From assembly GCA_040756745.1 (NCBI GenBank), contig JBFLYO010000030.1:1-49689 (forward strand): DNA of 49,689 nt, given 5' to 3'. A program made the translations under genes and the position numbers. Shown here piece after piece: positions 24,815 through 33,920 of the stretch (positions within the stretch are counted from its first letter, which is position 1; every line of letters starts with the position of its first letter). Below the pieces are notes generated by a model. The model was not told the DNA's origin, did not search any database, and saw only the letters and a program-made list of their open reading frames with translations. This DNA comes from JBFLYO01 sp040756745. Lineage in GTDB: Bacteria > Bacteroidota > Ignavibacteria > UBA10030 > UBA6906.

Positions 24815-26436
24815 CCGCCCCCGGCGGCACCACAATGACTGAGGCGGGCTCGGCCACCCTTCTTGCAGCGCGCATTGAGTCACTGCAGGAGGCATTCAAT
24901 GCGCTGCCGGCGACGGCGACTGCGCAGGACCTTGCGCGGCGGTTTGTCGACGCGGTCTCCCCGGGCTTTTCCGGCTCCTCCGTCCAGCTTCTCTATCGCC
25001 GCACCGATGCGACAGAGTGGCATTGCCTTGCGGGCCCCGACCTCCTTGACACCCCCCCCCTTATCGCCCCTGCGCCAGATGAACACACCCGGGCATCGAC
25101 GCTGGACGAAGCGGGTTGCCGGCTTGCGCTCGTGCATCGGCTGGCCGACGGAGCGCATGCGGCGCTCCTGATCACAAGACAGTCGCCCGTCGTTTCGTTC
25201 AGCGACGTCGAAGTCGCGTTCGCGCGAGCGTTCATTCAACTCTTCGACGACGCCCATCAGTCGATCGTCTCACGGAAGAACGAAAAGGGGCTCATCTTCT
25301 CGTTGAACCACCGGGTCCTCCAGCTCAACAGTCTCATTGACACCGGCATCGAGGTGGCCCGTCTGGGAAGGGATTCCTCATTGTACCACCTCGCGCTGGA
25401 ACGTGCCGCATCGGTGACGAATGCCTCGCGCGGGATGGTGCTGATCGAGCGACAGAAGGGGGAGACGGAGCGCATCCACTTCCCTGCGACTGCGGAGAGG
25501 CTGCCCCAGGAAGCGGGAAAGGGGATTGCCGCATCATTCGAATTCCAGGGGAATCGGTATACGTTCTTCCTCTATGGCAAGGAAAGTCGGACCGGAGACA
25601 TGCCGTTTGAAGAGACCGATCAACTCCTTCTGGATGCGCTCACCCGCCAGGTCCATGCCTCACTCGAGAACCGCTATCTCCATGAGCAGACCCTGGAAAA
25701 GCAGAGGATCGAGCAGGAACTCGCCGTGGCCGCGTCGATCCAGCAACGGATCCTCCCCACCGCGCTTCCGGCAATCGATGGCTACGACATCGCCGGAATC
25801 AACATCCCGTCGAAATCCGTCGGAGGAGATTACTACGACTGCATCCCTCTCCCGGGCGGAAGGTTCGCCATGGTCATCGCGGACGTTGCGGGCAAGGGGG
25901 TGCCTGCCGCCCTCCTCGTCAGCAGCCTCCATGCCTACCTTTCTGTCTACCTCGAGAGCGACATGCCGCTGGCCGACCTGGCGCGTCGGCTCAATAGGGT
26001 GATCTGCAGGGCATCCACCGACGACAAGTTCATCACGGCATTCATTGCGCTCCTCACGCCGGGCACAGGAGAACTGGAGTCAATCAACTCCGGCCATAAT
26101 CCGGTGTACGTGCTACGCGCCGGCGGCAGAGTGGAACAGCTTTCGGTCGGCGGCATACCGTTCGGCATGCTCGACGCGGATTTTCCCTACGAGAGCGAGC
26201 GGACCGTGCTTCAGCCGGGCGACCGGGTCCTGCTCTACACCGACGGCATCACCGAAGCGGTCAACGAAGAGAACGGATTATACGATGCGCATGCACCGTT
26301 GATCGACTTCTGCGTTCATCACCGGCCCGAGCGCGCCGACACGTTCATCGCGGACCTGATCGCGGACATCAGGCGATTCACGGGGAACGCCACCCAGAGC
26401 GACGACATCACGGCACTCTATATCCTGCGTCGATGA
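24811..26436 (+). CDS. Cytoplasmic GAF-SpoIIE (PP2C) phosphatase
   Basis: This 541-residue soluble protein has two GAF-like sensory segments (about 20-155 and 170-290), a short coiled linker and a C-terminal SpoIIE phosphatase (about 300-541). Metal motifs are KSVGGDYYDC, VIADVAGKG, YTDGITEA and SDDITAL. It has no membrane helix, so it probably senses an internal signal and works in parallel with the membrane phosphatase on the same STAS protein. The start is either GTG 24811, overlapping the upstream stop, or ATG 24835; neither has a clear ribosome site, which favours coupled initiation at 24811. Confidence 0.9.
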   Translation: MTAPGGTTMTEAGSATLLAARIESLQEAFNALPATATAQDLARRFVDAVSPGFSGSSVQLLYRRTDATEWHCLAGPDLLDTPPLIAPAPDEHTRASTLDEAGCRLALVHRLADGAHAALLITRQSPVVSFSDVEVAFARAFIQLFDDAHQSIVSRKNEKGLIFSLNHRVLQLNSLIDTGIEVARLGRDSSLYHLALERAASVTNASRGMVLIERQKGETERIHFPATAERLPQEAGKGIAASFEFQGNRYTFFLYGKESRTGDMPFEETDQLLLDALTRQVHASLENRYLHEQTLEKQRIEQELAVAASIQQRILPTALPAIDGYDIAGINIPSKSVGGDYYDCIPLPGGRFAMVIADVAGKGVPAALLVSSLHAYLSVYLESDMPLADLARRLNRVICRASTDDKFITAFIALLTPGTGELESINSGHNPVYVLRAGGRVEQLSVGGIPFGMLDADFPYESERTVLQPGDRVLLYTDGITEAVNEENGLYDAHAPLIDFCVHHRPERADTFIADLIADIRRFTGNATQSDDITALYILRR

Positions 26437-26492
26437 CGGACGATGCGCCCCCTCACTTGCATTGAACTTCAGAGTTGCGTATGTTAGGGGAC

Positions 26493-27434
26493 ATGAGCAT
26501 AGAGCAGTCTGCCCCCGTGAGCCCCACCGAGCATCATCCCAGCGTGCTCCTCGCGATTCTGTTCGCCGACGTCAGCGGCAGCACCAAACTGTACGAAACA
26601 CTCGGTAACACCCGCGCACAGGCGATCATTGGCAAGGCCCTCGAGGTGCTCTCGGAGGCCGCCAGGCGGCACGAAGGGACGATCGTAAAGAACATCGGCG
26701 ACGAGCTGATGTGCACCTTTCCCGATCCCCTCCGCGCGGCCGCAGCAGCGCAGGACATGCAGCGTTCCCTGAAACAGGCGATCGCGATGGGGACGATCCC
26801 CTACGAGTCGCTCAGCATCAGGACAGGATTCCATCACGGCCAGGTGATTGCGAAATCGGGTGATGTGTTCGGCGACGCGGTAAACGTTGCGGCGCGTGTG
26901 GTCGCGCAGGCGAAGAAGGGTCAGATTCTGACGACGAAGCAGACGGTCGACGAACTGCCCGAGCAGATGAAGGAGAGCCTCCGGTTCATCGACAGGGCCG
27001 CCGTAAAGGGGAAGAAAGAAGAGCTTGAGCTGTTCGAGGTGATCTGGGAATTCGAAAACCTGACGGTCGTTCAAAACGTCTTCGAAAGCAAACCGCACGA
27101 GGCACGGCTGAGCGCACGGTTCGGCCAGATCACGATAGAACTGAGCCGCGAGCGGACCACGCTGCAGATGGGACGCGGCATGGAGAACGATTTCGTCATC
27201 CCCGAGCCGCTGGCGTCACGAACCCATGCACGGATTGAGTTCCGGCGGGACCGGTTCGTGCTTATCGACCAGAGCATCAACGGAACGTTTGTCCAGATGG
27301 ACGGCGAGCGTGAAGTCGCGTTACGGAGGGATGAATTGGTGCTCCGGGGCACCGGAGCAATCTGCCTCGGCAAGTCAACGGCGCTTCAGCCGGAGATGTG
27401 CGTGCAGTTCAGGATCGAAACTCCGACCGGGTAG
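26493..27434 (+). CDS. Class III adenylate cyclase fused to FHA domain
   Basis: AGGGG five bases before ATG 26493 sets a 313-residue product. The cyclase domain (about 20-200) has both metal aspartates (D26 in FADVSGST, D70 in NIGDE), the ATP-selecting pair K66 and D124, and the transition-state residues N131 and R135 in NVAARV, so it is predicted to be an active adenylate cyclase. The C-terminal FHA domain (about 215-310) shows MGRGMEND, SRTHARI and NGTF, which bind phosphothreonine. The enzyme could be placed or switched by Ser/Thr-phosphorylated partners, such as targets of the kinase at 33921. Its stop is two bp from that of the convergent operon. Confidence 0.92.
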   Translation: MSIEQSAPVSPTEHHPSVLLAILFADVSGSTKLYETLGNTRAQAIIGKALEVLSEAARRHEGTIVKNIGDELMCTFPDPLRAAAAAQDMQRSLKQAIAMGTIPYESLSIRTGFHHGQVIAKSGDVFGDAVNVAARVVAQAKKGQILTTKQTVDELPEQMKESLRFIDRAAVKGKKEELELFEVIWEFENLTVVQNVFESKPHEARLSARFGQITIELSRERTTLQMGRGMENDFVIPEPLASRTHARIEFRRDRFVLIDQSINGTFVQMDGEREVALRRDELVLRGTGAICLGKSTALQPEMCVQFRIETPTG

Positions 27435-27436
27435 AC

Positions 27437-28531
27437 TCAGAATGCATAGCCGATCCCGAGACCCGCTTCAATTCCCGTAATCGTCTCTCCCCCCTTCAGC
27501 TTCCCAAACTGGAACTTCACCCGGGCCGGCACGAACAGGCCCGAGGACAGCGTCAGTGTTGGTGCGAGCCCTGCGCCCGCGATCTTCGCTCCCGCATAGG
27601 CGGCCGGCGTCATTTCGTACACGTGCCCGTCCAGGAGATAGGCGAGCGAAAACCGGGTGCCAAACACCTGGCGGTACTGCATGAGGACGTCCAACCGTCC
27701 TGGCTCAATGCGCTCCTGCTCGTCCACCAATCCTCCCGCACCAGCCGTCTGGCCTTTGGATTTGGTCCGGTACCCGAGGAAGACCAGGAGTTCATCCTCC
27801 CGGAAATACTGTTTGTACTGCAGGTTGGTCCAGTACGCGTTTCCGGAGGCGTAAACCTTCTCGCCGGCAAACTTGTCCGCAGTATAGGCGGTCAGGACAA
27901 AATCGGCGGAGACTGAAATAGTCTCGGTCATCCGGAAATCGATGCCGGCGCTGCCAGTAAACTCTTCACCGGGGTCGTAGTCGTCCAGCCCTTCCCGCGG
28001 CTTGTACGGACCGCGGTATTGAAACGCCCCCGCAAGACCGAGGACAACCCGGTCGCTGACAGGGAACACCCACGCAACGCCCGGATTGAGATTGATCCCC
28101 TGCCCAAGCACGGGCACCTGCAGATTGAACAATGAATTACTGAAGAGGACGGAAGTGAGGAATTGATCGCGCGAGAGTTCCCGTTTCCCTGTGGGAGCGT
28201 TGACGCCCAGTGTGAACACGGTGTTCACCGCCTCCCAGTAGTATGTCAACCCGGCCTGGACATCGGTCAGGCCGCTGAGGTCCGGCACATCTCCCGCCGA
28301 ACCCGCGCCGCCGGTCCGGAAGGAAAAGCTCAGACTCCTCCCGAACGGGACGTAGGCCGAGAGCATCATGCTTGACTGAGAGAAGCTGGTGCCGGCGTCC
28401 TTGGCCGACCAGGACTGGTAGACCGGCGTCAGACTGATTGAGCCCTGCCGGCTGACGATGTACTGGTCGGTCTGCGCGGATGCACCGGCGGCCAGAAGGC
28501 CCAGCAGAACAATGAGGGGGATTCGCTGCAT
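27437..28531 (-). CDS. Predicted outer-membrane beta-barrel protein
   Basis: This 364-residue protein has a signal peptide ending ASAQ, many alternating hydrophobic strands rich in Gly, Tyr and Phe, and a C-terminal phenylalanine (GLGIGYAF), all typical of outer-membrane barrels. A transporter or porin-like role is plausible, but no specific family is claimed. It is the last gene of the minus-strand kinase operon, 13 bp after the TIG-domain cargo gene. Confidence 0.75.
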   Translation of the reverse strand: MQRIPLIVLLGLLAAGASAQTDQYIVSRQGSISLTPVYQSWSAKDAGTSFSQSSMMLSAYVPFGRSLSFSFRTGGAGSAGDVPDLSGLTDVQAGLTYYWEAVNTVFTLGVNAPTGKRELSRDQFLTSVLFSNSLFNLQVPVLGQGINLNPGVAWVFPVSDRVVLGLAGAFQYRGPYKPREGLDDYDPGEEFTGSAGIDFRMTETISVSADFVLTAYTADKFAGEKVYASGNAYWTNLQYKQYFREDELLVFLGYRTKSKGQTAGAGGLVDEQERIEPGRLDVLMQYRQVFGTRFSLAYLLDGHVYEMTPAAYAGAKIAGAGLAPTLTLSSGLFVPARVKFQFGKLKGGETITGIEAGLGIGYAF

Positions 28532-28544
28532 GGCATCCTCGCCG

Positions 28545-31484
28545 TTATCGGATCAGAACAAGTTTGCGCACAGCGTTATATTCCTCCGTCCGCAAACGGT
28601 AGAAATAGACGCCGCTCGCCACGTGGGCGCCGCCGTCGCCAGTTCCGTCCCACGTCACTTCATGCGTCCCCGTGCTCTGGATTCCGGTGACGAGCGTCCG
28701 CACTCTCTGGCCCAGCGTATTGAATACCTCCAGTGTCATATCCGAACGTTTCGCCAGGGCGAAGCGGATCTTCGTCTCGGGGTTGAACGGATTCGGGTAG
28801 TTCTGCTCCAGTGCGTACGCCACCGGCTCAAGGGGAATTTGCTGACGCTCCTTCTCCGCGTATGCCGCAGTACCGATGATCACCTTGTAGTATCTCGGCA
28901 CTTCGGGTTCGGGTATGGACGCCTCCACAGGTGCACCGCCTGTCACCACGGCGTTTTCGTCAGAGAGGTCGAGCACGTGGAGCTCGTACCCCGCAGGGAG
29001 CGAGCCTTCCGTCGTAAAACCAACCAGTGCCTTGCCTCTGACGCCATGCCCTACAACCGAGACGACCCAAGACTGCCCTTCGTCCCCTGCAGGCTTGAAA
29101 TTCTCCAAATATGCCACGCCGTCGTCGATGATGCGCACTTCCAGCCCGTCGCCGATAGGAGGCGGTTTGGGAGCATCCAGGGCGTCAGCCCCTGCGGTGG
29201 CACCGTAGCGGAACCCGACGAAGTTGTAGCTGTCCCGGAAATCGGTCCCGGGCAGAACGGCGGAGATTTGCAGCCGACAATCTCCCGATTGCACTGCTCC
29301 GCTCGATGCCGCCTTACCGATTACGAACAGACTTGCCTCGATCGGCTGGAAGATGAGCTGAGCGGGGATCTGAGAGAAATTGCGCACGAAGTATCCCTGG
29401 AACGGCACGAGCACCGAATCGATCCGGTATTGCACGCCGTCATAGAAGAACGGAGGCGAGACATTCCCAACCACCCCGACACTTGCCCACGCCACGGGGA
29501 ACGCGAACGGATCGGCGATCTGATTCCACCCCGTGTCGAGCTGCACGTAGTAGTTCTGGCTGGTGTTGACGGAGGTCCCTCCTTTGAAGTCGAAGGATGT
29601 ACCGCCTGCAGTAACAAGCCAGAAGGCGCGGCCGGGTGTGAACTGAGCGCCGATCTTCACAAATTCACGGTAGTCCCCTCCTTCCCAGCGGAACAGACGC
29701 CATCGCGCCACGTTGTAAATCCCGAAGTCGTCACTCAGCTGTAGCACCGGAGCCGGGTAGCTCAGGTCAACGGGAGCCGACACCATCTGGTATCGTTGCG
29801 CGCGGAGGACATTGGGCGCGGGAATGGACGAGAGACGGACCGGGAATCGCGCGGGCGCCAGGGCGGGGCTGTTCAACGGATACGTCATCGAGGCGCCGGT
29901 AGCACTGCGGAGCTGAATCCAGTACTCTACGCCCCGAAGAGTCATCGCGGAGGCAGGGATGTCGCCGCGGAACTCGCCGATCACGGTGCTCAGCGTAAGC
30001 GAATCATACGCACGCGTTCCGCCTGCACGATAGTAAAGAGTCCCGCTTGTGAAGAGCGTCCCGGCCGGCGGAATGATGGAGAGCCCCTGTGATTTGCCTG
30101 CAAGAGAGTCTCCGAGGGCGTCGACGTAGATCTGTGGGACGATCACCCTGAACGCAAGAATCAACACGTCGCTCAGGCCGGTCGGATTTGTGACACGCAC
30201 ATTATACACGCCTGGAGCAAGTGTCGGCGGGCTTATTCCGGTGATCCGCGTGGAATCAACGAACACGACGTTGGAGGCCAGGATACCACCGAAGTCGACC
30301 GCAACCCCGGTTGCGAAATTGTTCCCGAAGATCGTGAAGTTCGCCCCCACTCCCACAAGCACCGTGTCAGGCTGGATGGAGGAGATCGTGGGGGCGGCTG
30401 CAAGGCTCACAGTGAACGCCCGCAAGGCCTGGTCAGACTGCCCGTCCGGGTTGGTCAGCCGGAGACTGTGCGTCCCGGCGATCGTCGGAGCCGAGAACGT
30501 CGCCAGATTGGCACTGAGAACGGCGCTGGCAACAATCACCGTGTCCACCTGGATCGAAGCTCCATTGGCGAAGTTCGCCCCGAGGACGTTGACAACATGC
30601 CCCACGCCGACCACCTGAGGAGTGACGCCGATGATCACCGGGGGAGGAAGCGTCGTGTCACGCACGGTGACGTCGTCGATCAGCCACCCGCGGAAACCGT
30701 TATACTGCATATCTCCGCTGTCGAAACGGAAGCGGAGAAGGACCACGTTTCCGGCGACGCCGGCGAGATCGAAGAACTGCCTGATCCACTGACCCCGTTG
30801 TCCCAGGCCTCCCGACGAGTACGCCTTCCAGGGCTCGCCGTTGACGTCGTTGAGCGGATTGAGAATACCCCGGCCCAGGGAAACCCAGCTCAGCCCGCCG
30901 GTCGTCGACGCTTCGACATGCATGAGATCGAAGGCATACGTGTCGACTCCCTCGATTTCCCACCAGGTCATAAAGCTCAGGATGGCGCTCTGGTGACCGA
31001 CAAGATTGATGGGAGGGGAGACGAGCGAGCCGGTGATTATCCTCCTCGAATCCCCGCCGCTCAACTTGGCCTGGTTCCTGTTAAAATCATTCCCTATGAA
31101 CGTGCCGGTTGAGTCTTCTCCAAACCACCATGCCGCATTGCCGGAGAATGACGAGGGGAGCACTCCCGAATCAGGATAGATGACCAGGTTTGGGAAGATC
31201 GTGGGACTGAGAACGCTGATGCGCTGTGGGCGGAACATCCAGTGCCACATGCCGTCGCGTGCCCAGAGCCCCGGTCCTTTCTCCGCATCGTCGGACCAGG
31301 GGAGCCCAACGGTATCGGCCGCAAGGACGGACGCACGTACCGCCGGGGCGAGCGGCGGAGGAGTTGCGGCCTCACGGAGCGGCAGCGGCCGGCGCGGAAC
31401 GCCGGGGTCCTGCGCAAACGCAGACACCGCCAGAAGCAACAGGAGTGCCGCGGGAATTCGTCGCCGAAGGTTCCATCGTGTCAT
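28545..31484 (-). CDS. TIG-domain type IX-secreted protein
   Basis: ATG 31484, with GAGG eight bases upstream, opens a 979-residue protein with a signal peptide (RIPAALLLLLAVSAFAQ). An N-terminal jelly-roll-like region (about 55-280) has the SDDAEKGPGLW and WLIDDVTVRD marks seen in MAM-like modules. Two IPT/TIG immunoglobulin-like domains follow (about 285-460), then an uncharacterised beta-rich region. A C-terminal sorting domain begins EQNYPNPFNPET and ends KLVLIR. It is predicted to be exported by the type IX system and held on the surface. No catalytic motif was seen, so adhesion or structure is likely. Confidence 0.85.
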   Translation of the reverse strand: MTRWNLRRRIPAALLLLLAVSAFAQDPGVPRRPLPLREAATPPPLAPAVRASVLAADTVGLPWSDDAEKGPGLWARDGMWHWMFRPQRISVLSPTIFPNLVIYPDSGVLPSSFSGNAAWWFGEDSTGTFIGNDFNRNQAKLSGGDSRRIITGSLVSPPINLVGHQSAILSFMTWWEIEGVDTYAFDLMHVEASTTGGLSWVSLGRGILNPLNDVNGEPWKAYSSGGLGQRGQWIRQFFDLAGVAGNVVLLRFRFDSGDMQYNGFRGWLIDDVTVRDTTLPPPVIIGVTPQVVGVGHVVNVLGANFANGASIQVDTVIVASAVLSANLATFSAPTIAGTHSLRLTNPDGQSDQALRAFTVSLAAAPTISSIQPDTVLVGVGANFTIFGNNFATGVAVDFGGILASNVVFVDSTRITGISPPTLAPGVYNVRVTNPTGLSDVLILAFRVIVPQIYVDALGDSLAGKSQGLSIIPPAGTLFTSGTLYYRAGGTRAYDSLTLSTVIGEFRGDIPASAMTLRGVEYWIQLRSATGASMTYPLNSPALAPARFPVRLSSIPAPNVLRAQRYQMVSAPVDLSYPAPVLQLSDDFGIYNVARWRLFRWEGGDYREFVKIGAQFTPGRAFWLVTAGGTSFDFKGGTSVNTSQNYYVQLDTGWNQIADPFAFPVAWASVGVVGNVSPPFFYDGVQYRIDSVLVPFQGYFVRNFSQIPAQLIFQPIEASLFVIGKAASSGAVQSGDCRLQISAVLPGTDFRDSYNFVGFRYGATAGADALDAPKPPPIGDGLEVRIIDDGVAYLENFKPAGDEGQSWVVSVVGHGVRGKALVGFTTEGSLPAGYELHVLDLSDENAVVTGGAPVEASIPEPEVPRYYKVIIGTAAYAEKERQQIPLEPVAYALEQNYPNPFNPETKIRFALAKRSDMTLEVFNTLGQRVRTLVTGIQSTGTHEVTWDGTGDGGAHVASGVYFYRLRTEEYNAVRKLVLIR

Positions 31485-31515
31485 GAACGTGCCTCGTAAG
31501 AACGGAACAGCGAGT

Positions 31516-32841
31516 TCACTGCGGGGGTCGCGGCGGCGTCGGGAGGATATCGATGAGCGCTCCCGCATTCGTCGCATCTTCCGCGGGCTTTCGGCTATCA
31601 AGCCCGAGAACGAACCCCATCATGATCAGACGCTGAAGCTTTGTCAGCCGCTCGCCGAGGAGCTGCCGGGGACCGCGCCGCCGGTCGCGCATGCCGTCAT
31701 CGGGCGTCGGCGGCGGGCTCACCTTATAGGCGGCTGCCAGCGCGGTCTCCTTTGTGGGCCCGGAGGTCGTCATCGCTTCCGAAACCTGCGCCCTGGCTTT
31801 CGCCGGCTCGAACGATGGGTCCATTGACCCTGCCTGCCGGAAGAAGACGCTTGCCGCCTCGAAATCTCCCCGCCCTTCTTTCTCCAGGCCTATCGAATAG
31901 GCAAGAAAGGCCTGCAGGTTCTTCGTCGGGATGCGCTGGATCTGCTCGCGTTCCTCCCGCGTCAGCGTGATGCCCATATCCTTCACGAGCTTGAAGACGA
32001 CCTCCTTCTGGATCTTGAAGAGGTTTTCCAGGGCGTCCGATTCCGTGCTCGGTTCGGGGGCCTTTGCCTTGGTGATATCGAGAGAAGCGACGTCCAGCCT
32101 GAGCGTGTTGTCTCCCCCGATGGCATACCGTCCTCCCACAATCCGTCCCGCCGAGAGGAATTTCCCGAGCCGCGGCGCTGTTGCGGGATCCACGGCGCTG
32201 GATGCACTGAATTTCAGCTCGTTCAGCAATTCATCCACGCGCATGCGCTCCACCAGCCGGATCCTCTTCACGCGTCCCAGGTCGATTGTCATCATTTCTG
32301 CCAGACCGAGCCCGAGTGCCGAGAATTTCTGGTCGCCCGCTTCGTAGACCAGAGGAAACACGGCCACGGCATTCGAGGGGGTCGCCTGGTTGGTCAGCGC
32401 TGTCTCGTCTGCAGCGAGCTCGCGGAATTGCTGGGCGATGAGTTCCCGCGTCACCACCTGGTACCGCCCCTCCATCAATTTTCTGTACGGAGAAGACTCG
32501 GCGATGTCGGTGTAATTCAGGTAGGTTGCCAGCGCCCCGCGCAGATCCTTGTCGTACTCCTGCGTCATACCGAGATAGAACATCGTCTTCCCGTCCCGGT
32601 CATTGGCCAGCGACGCCTTCTTGAGGTACTCCCGCGCCTGCGGGTACTGTTTGGTTTCAAAGTAGATCACCCCCAGGTCGCGGATCGCCTCCGCGTCCTG
32701 GGGATTGGTCACGAGCCGTTCCTGCAGCTTGCGGATGGTCTGCCGGTAGTCCGCCGTGCTGCTCTCCAGCCCGCCCGTGGTGGCGCAGGCGCTGAGGAGC
32801 AGCGGCAACAGGAGGGCGATCGGAACACAGCGGCGGATCAT
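31516..32841 (-). CDS. CsgG-like lipoprotein with TPR repeats
   Basis: This 441-residue protein has a lipoprotein signal ending LLSAC (C19). TPR-like helices follow (about 35-130), then a CsgG-like domain (about 155-300: AVFPLVYEAGDQ..., RIRLVERMRVDELLNEL), more TPR-like sequence and a proline-rich tail. CsgG relatives form or assist outer-membrane channels or act as periplasmic scaffolds; the exact role here is unknown. It follows its paralogue by three bp and precedes the surface protein by 31 bp. Confidence 0.8.
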   Translation of the reverse strand: MIRRCVPIALLLPLLLSACATTGGLESSTADYRQTIRKLQERLVTNPQDAEAIRDLGVIYFETKQYPQAREYLKKASLANDRDGKTMFYLGMTQEYDKDLRGALATYLNYTDIAESSPYRKLMEGRYQVVTRELIAQQFRELAADETALTNQATPSNAVAVFPLVYEAGDQKFSALGLGLAEMMTIDLGRVKRIRLVERMRVDELLNELKFSASSAVDPATAPRLGKFLSAGRIVGGRYAIGGDNTLRLDVASLDITKAKAPEPSTESDALENLFKIQKEVVFKLVKDMGITLTREEREQIQRIPTKNLQAFLAYSIGLEKEGRGDFEAASVFFRQAGSMDPSFEPAKARAQVSEAMTTSGPTKETALAAAYKVSPPPTPDDGMRDRRRGPRQLLGERLTKLQRLIMMGFVLGLDSRKPAEDATNAGALIDILPTPPRPPQ

Positions 32842-32844
32842 GCG

Positions 32845-33894
32845 TCAGCTCCGGAGTAAGGGCTTCAGGGATTGTGCTTTGATGCGTGCCTTGTCATAGG
32901 TCGGATCTTTCTGAAGGGCTTCCTCGAACTTCTTCACCGCGCCGTCATAATCCCCCTTCTCCACCAGCACGAGCCCTTCGGAGTACGCCATCATCGCGTC
33001 GAGCGACTTCGTCTCGGTCCCCTTCTCGACCTGGGCTTCGGTGATGTTCACGTTGACGCCCTTCGCCACCTTCACGCTCAGCTTCTCCGCGAGATCGAAG
33101 AAATCGTCTGCATCCCCCTTCACGTCTTCGGTGGCAATGATCTCGCTCGTCTCCACTTTGACCAGCCGCGCGCCGAGCCACATCTCCCCCTTGAACTTGA
33201 TGAAGCTCCCGAGCACGACGGCATGCACGCCGAGCTGTTTCCCGACGCGCACCGCGGAGGCGACGTCGAACTTGCCGGGCGTATTCTCAAGGCCGATCTC
33301 ATCCATGATCCAGCCGATCCGTTCCCGCTCGATCACCTTGAGCTGGACCGCGCCCCTGAGCTGGTTGATCATCAGCTCGGAAAACCCTTTCTCCATCGGG
33401 TCGAACTTTTCCTTGTCGTCGACCGAGCGGTTCTTGAAATCGAGCACGGCAATGGTCTTGATGCCGGGATCGGCCCGTTCGACGGTCATATTCCCCTGCT
33501 TTTCGCGGCGGACGGCGTAATACAGCTTCATCAACGGAGGCGCCTCTTCGTCGGGATTGAGCTCCACCAGCGGGGGCTCGAGGTCGAGCAGGTCGCCCAA
33601 CGCCTCCTTCGCCTTCTCCTTGTTGTTCTTGGCAAAATAGGAACGACCGAGACCGAGCATTGCTTCTCTGCGGACCGGCTTATCGAGCGATTTGTCTCCC
33701 GCAATCTCGGTGTACGATCTGATCGCTCCCTCGAAGTCCCCTGCATTGAACGAGTCGATCGCCTTCGCCAGTCGCTCGTCACCTTTGCCCTGCGCTACTG
33801 CATCGGCGTGCACCAGGAGTAGTCCTGCAACGGCAAACAGCAGGATGCATCCCCCGGACAGCGCGTGCATCAAGCCTTGCATTCTGGTTCTCAT
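32845..33894 (-). CDS. Periplasmic TPR/CsgG-like protein
   Basis: ATG 33894, with GGAG eight bases upstream, gives 349 residues starting with a signal peptide that ends near DAVAQ. A TPR-like segment (about 35-110) is followed by a CsgG-like domain (about 140-290: KTIAVLDFKNRSVDDKEKF, QLKVIERERIGWIMDE, AHAVVLGS-type strand) and a final TPR. It is a smaller paralogue of the lipoprotein encoded next, without a lipobox. Such pairs may sense or build envelope structures; this is inference. It is the first envelope gene after the kinase, 26 bp downstream. Confidence 0.78.
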   Translation of the reverse strand: MRTRMQGLMHALSGGCILLFAVAGLLLVHADAVAQGKGDERLAKAIDSFNAGDFEGAIRSYTEIAGDKSLDKPVRREAMLGLGRSYFAKNNKEKAKEALGDLLDLEPPLVELNPDEEAPPLMKLYYAVRREKQGNMTVERADPGIKTIAVLDFKNRSVDDKEKFDPMEKGFSELMINQLRGAVQLKVIERERIGWIMDEIGLENTPGKFDVASAVRVGKQLGVHAVVLGSFIKFKGEMWLGARLVKVETSEIIATEDVKGDADDFFDLAEKLSVKVAKGVNVNITEAQVEKGTETKSLDAMMAYSEGLVLVEKGDYDGAVKKFEEALQKDPTYDKARIKAQSLKPLLRS

Positions 33895-33920
33895 CGTGTC
33901 ACTCCTCGGATATGGCATGA

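Noticed and set aside
28458..29744. 428-codon plus-strand open frame opposite the TIG-domain cargo gene
   Set aside because: It is antisense to a protein with clear domains and a sorting signal. High GC makes long antisense frames common, and its product has no recognisable features.
31485..31601. 39-residue N-terminal extension of the TIG-domain cargo
   Set aside because: It is Arg/Ser-rich, overlaps the upstream lipoprotein gene and would bury the signal peptide that begins at 31484.
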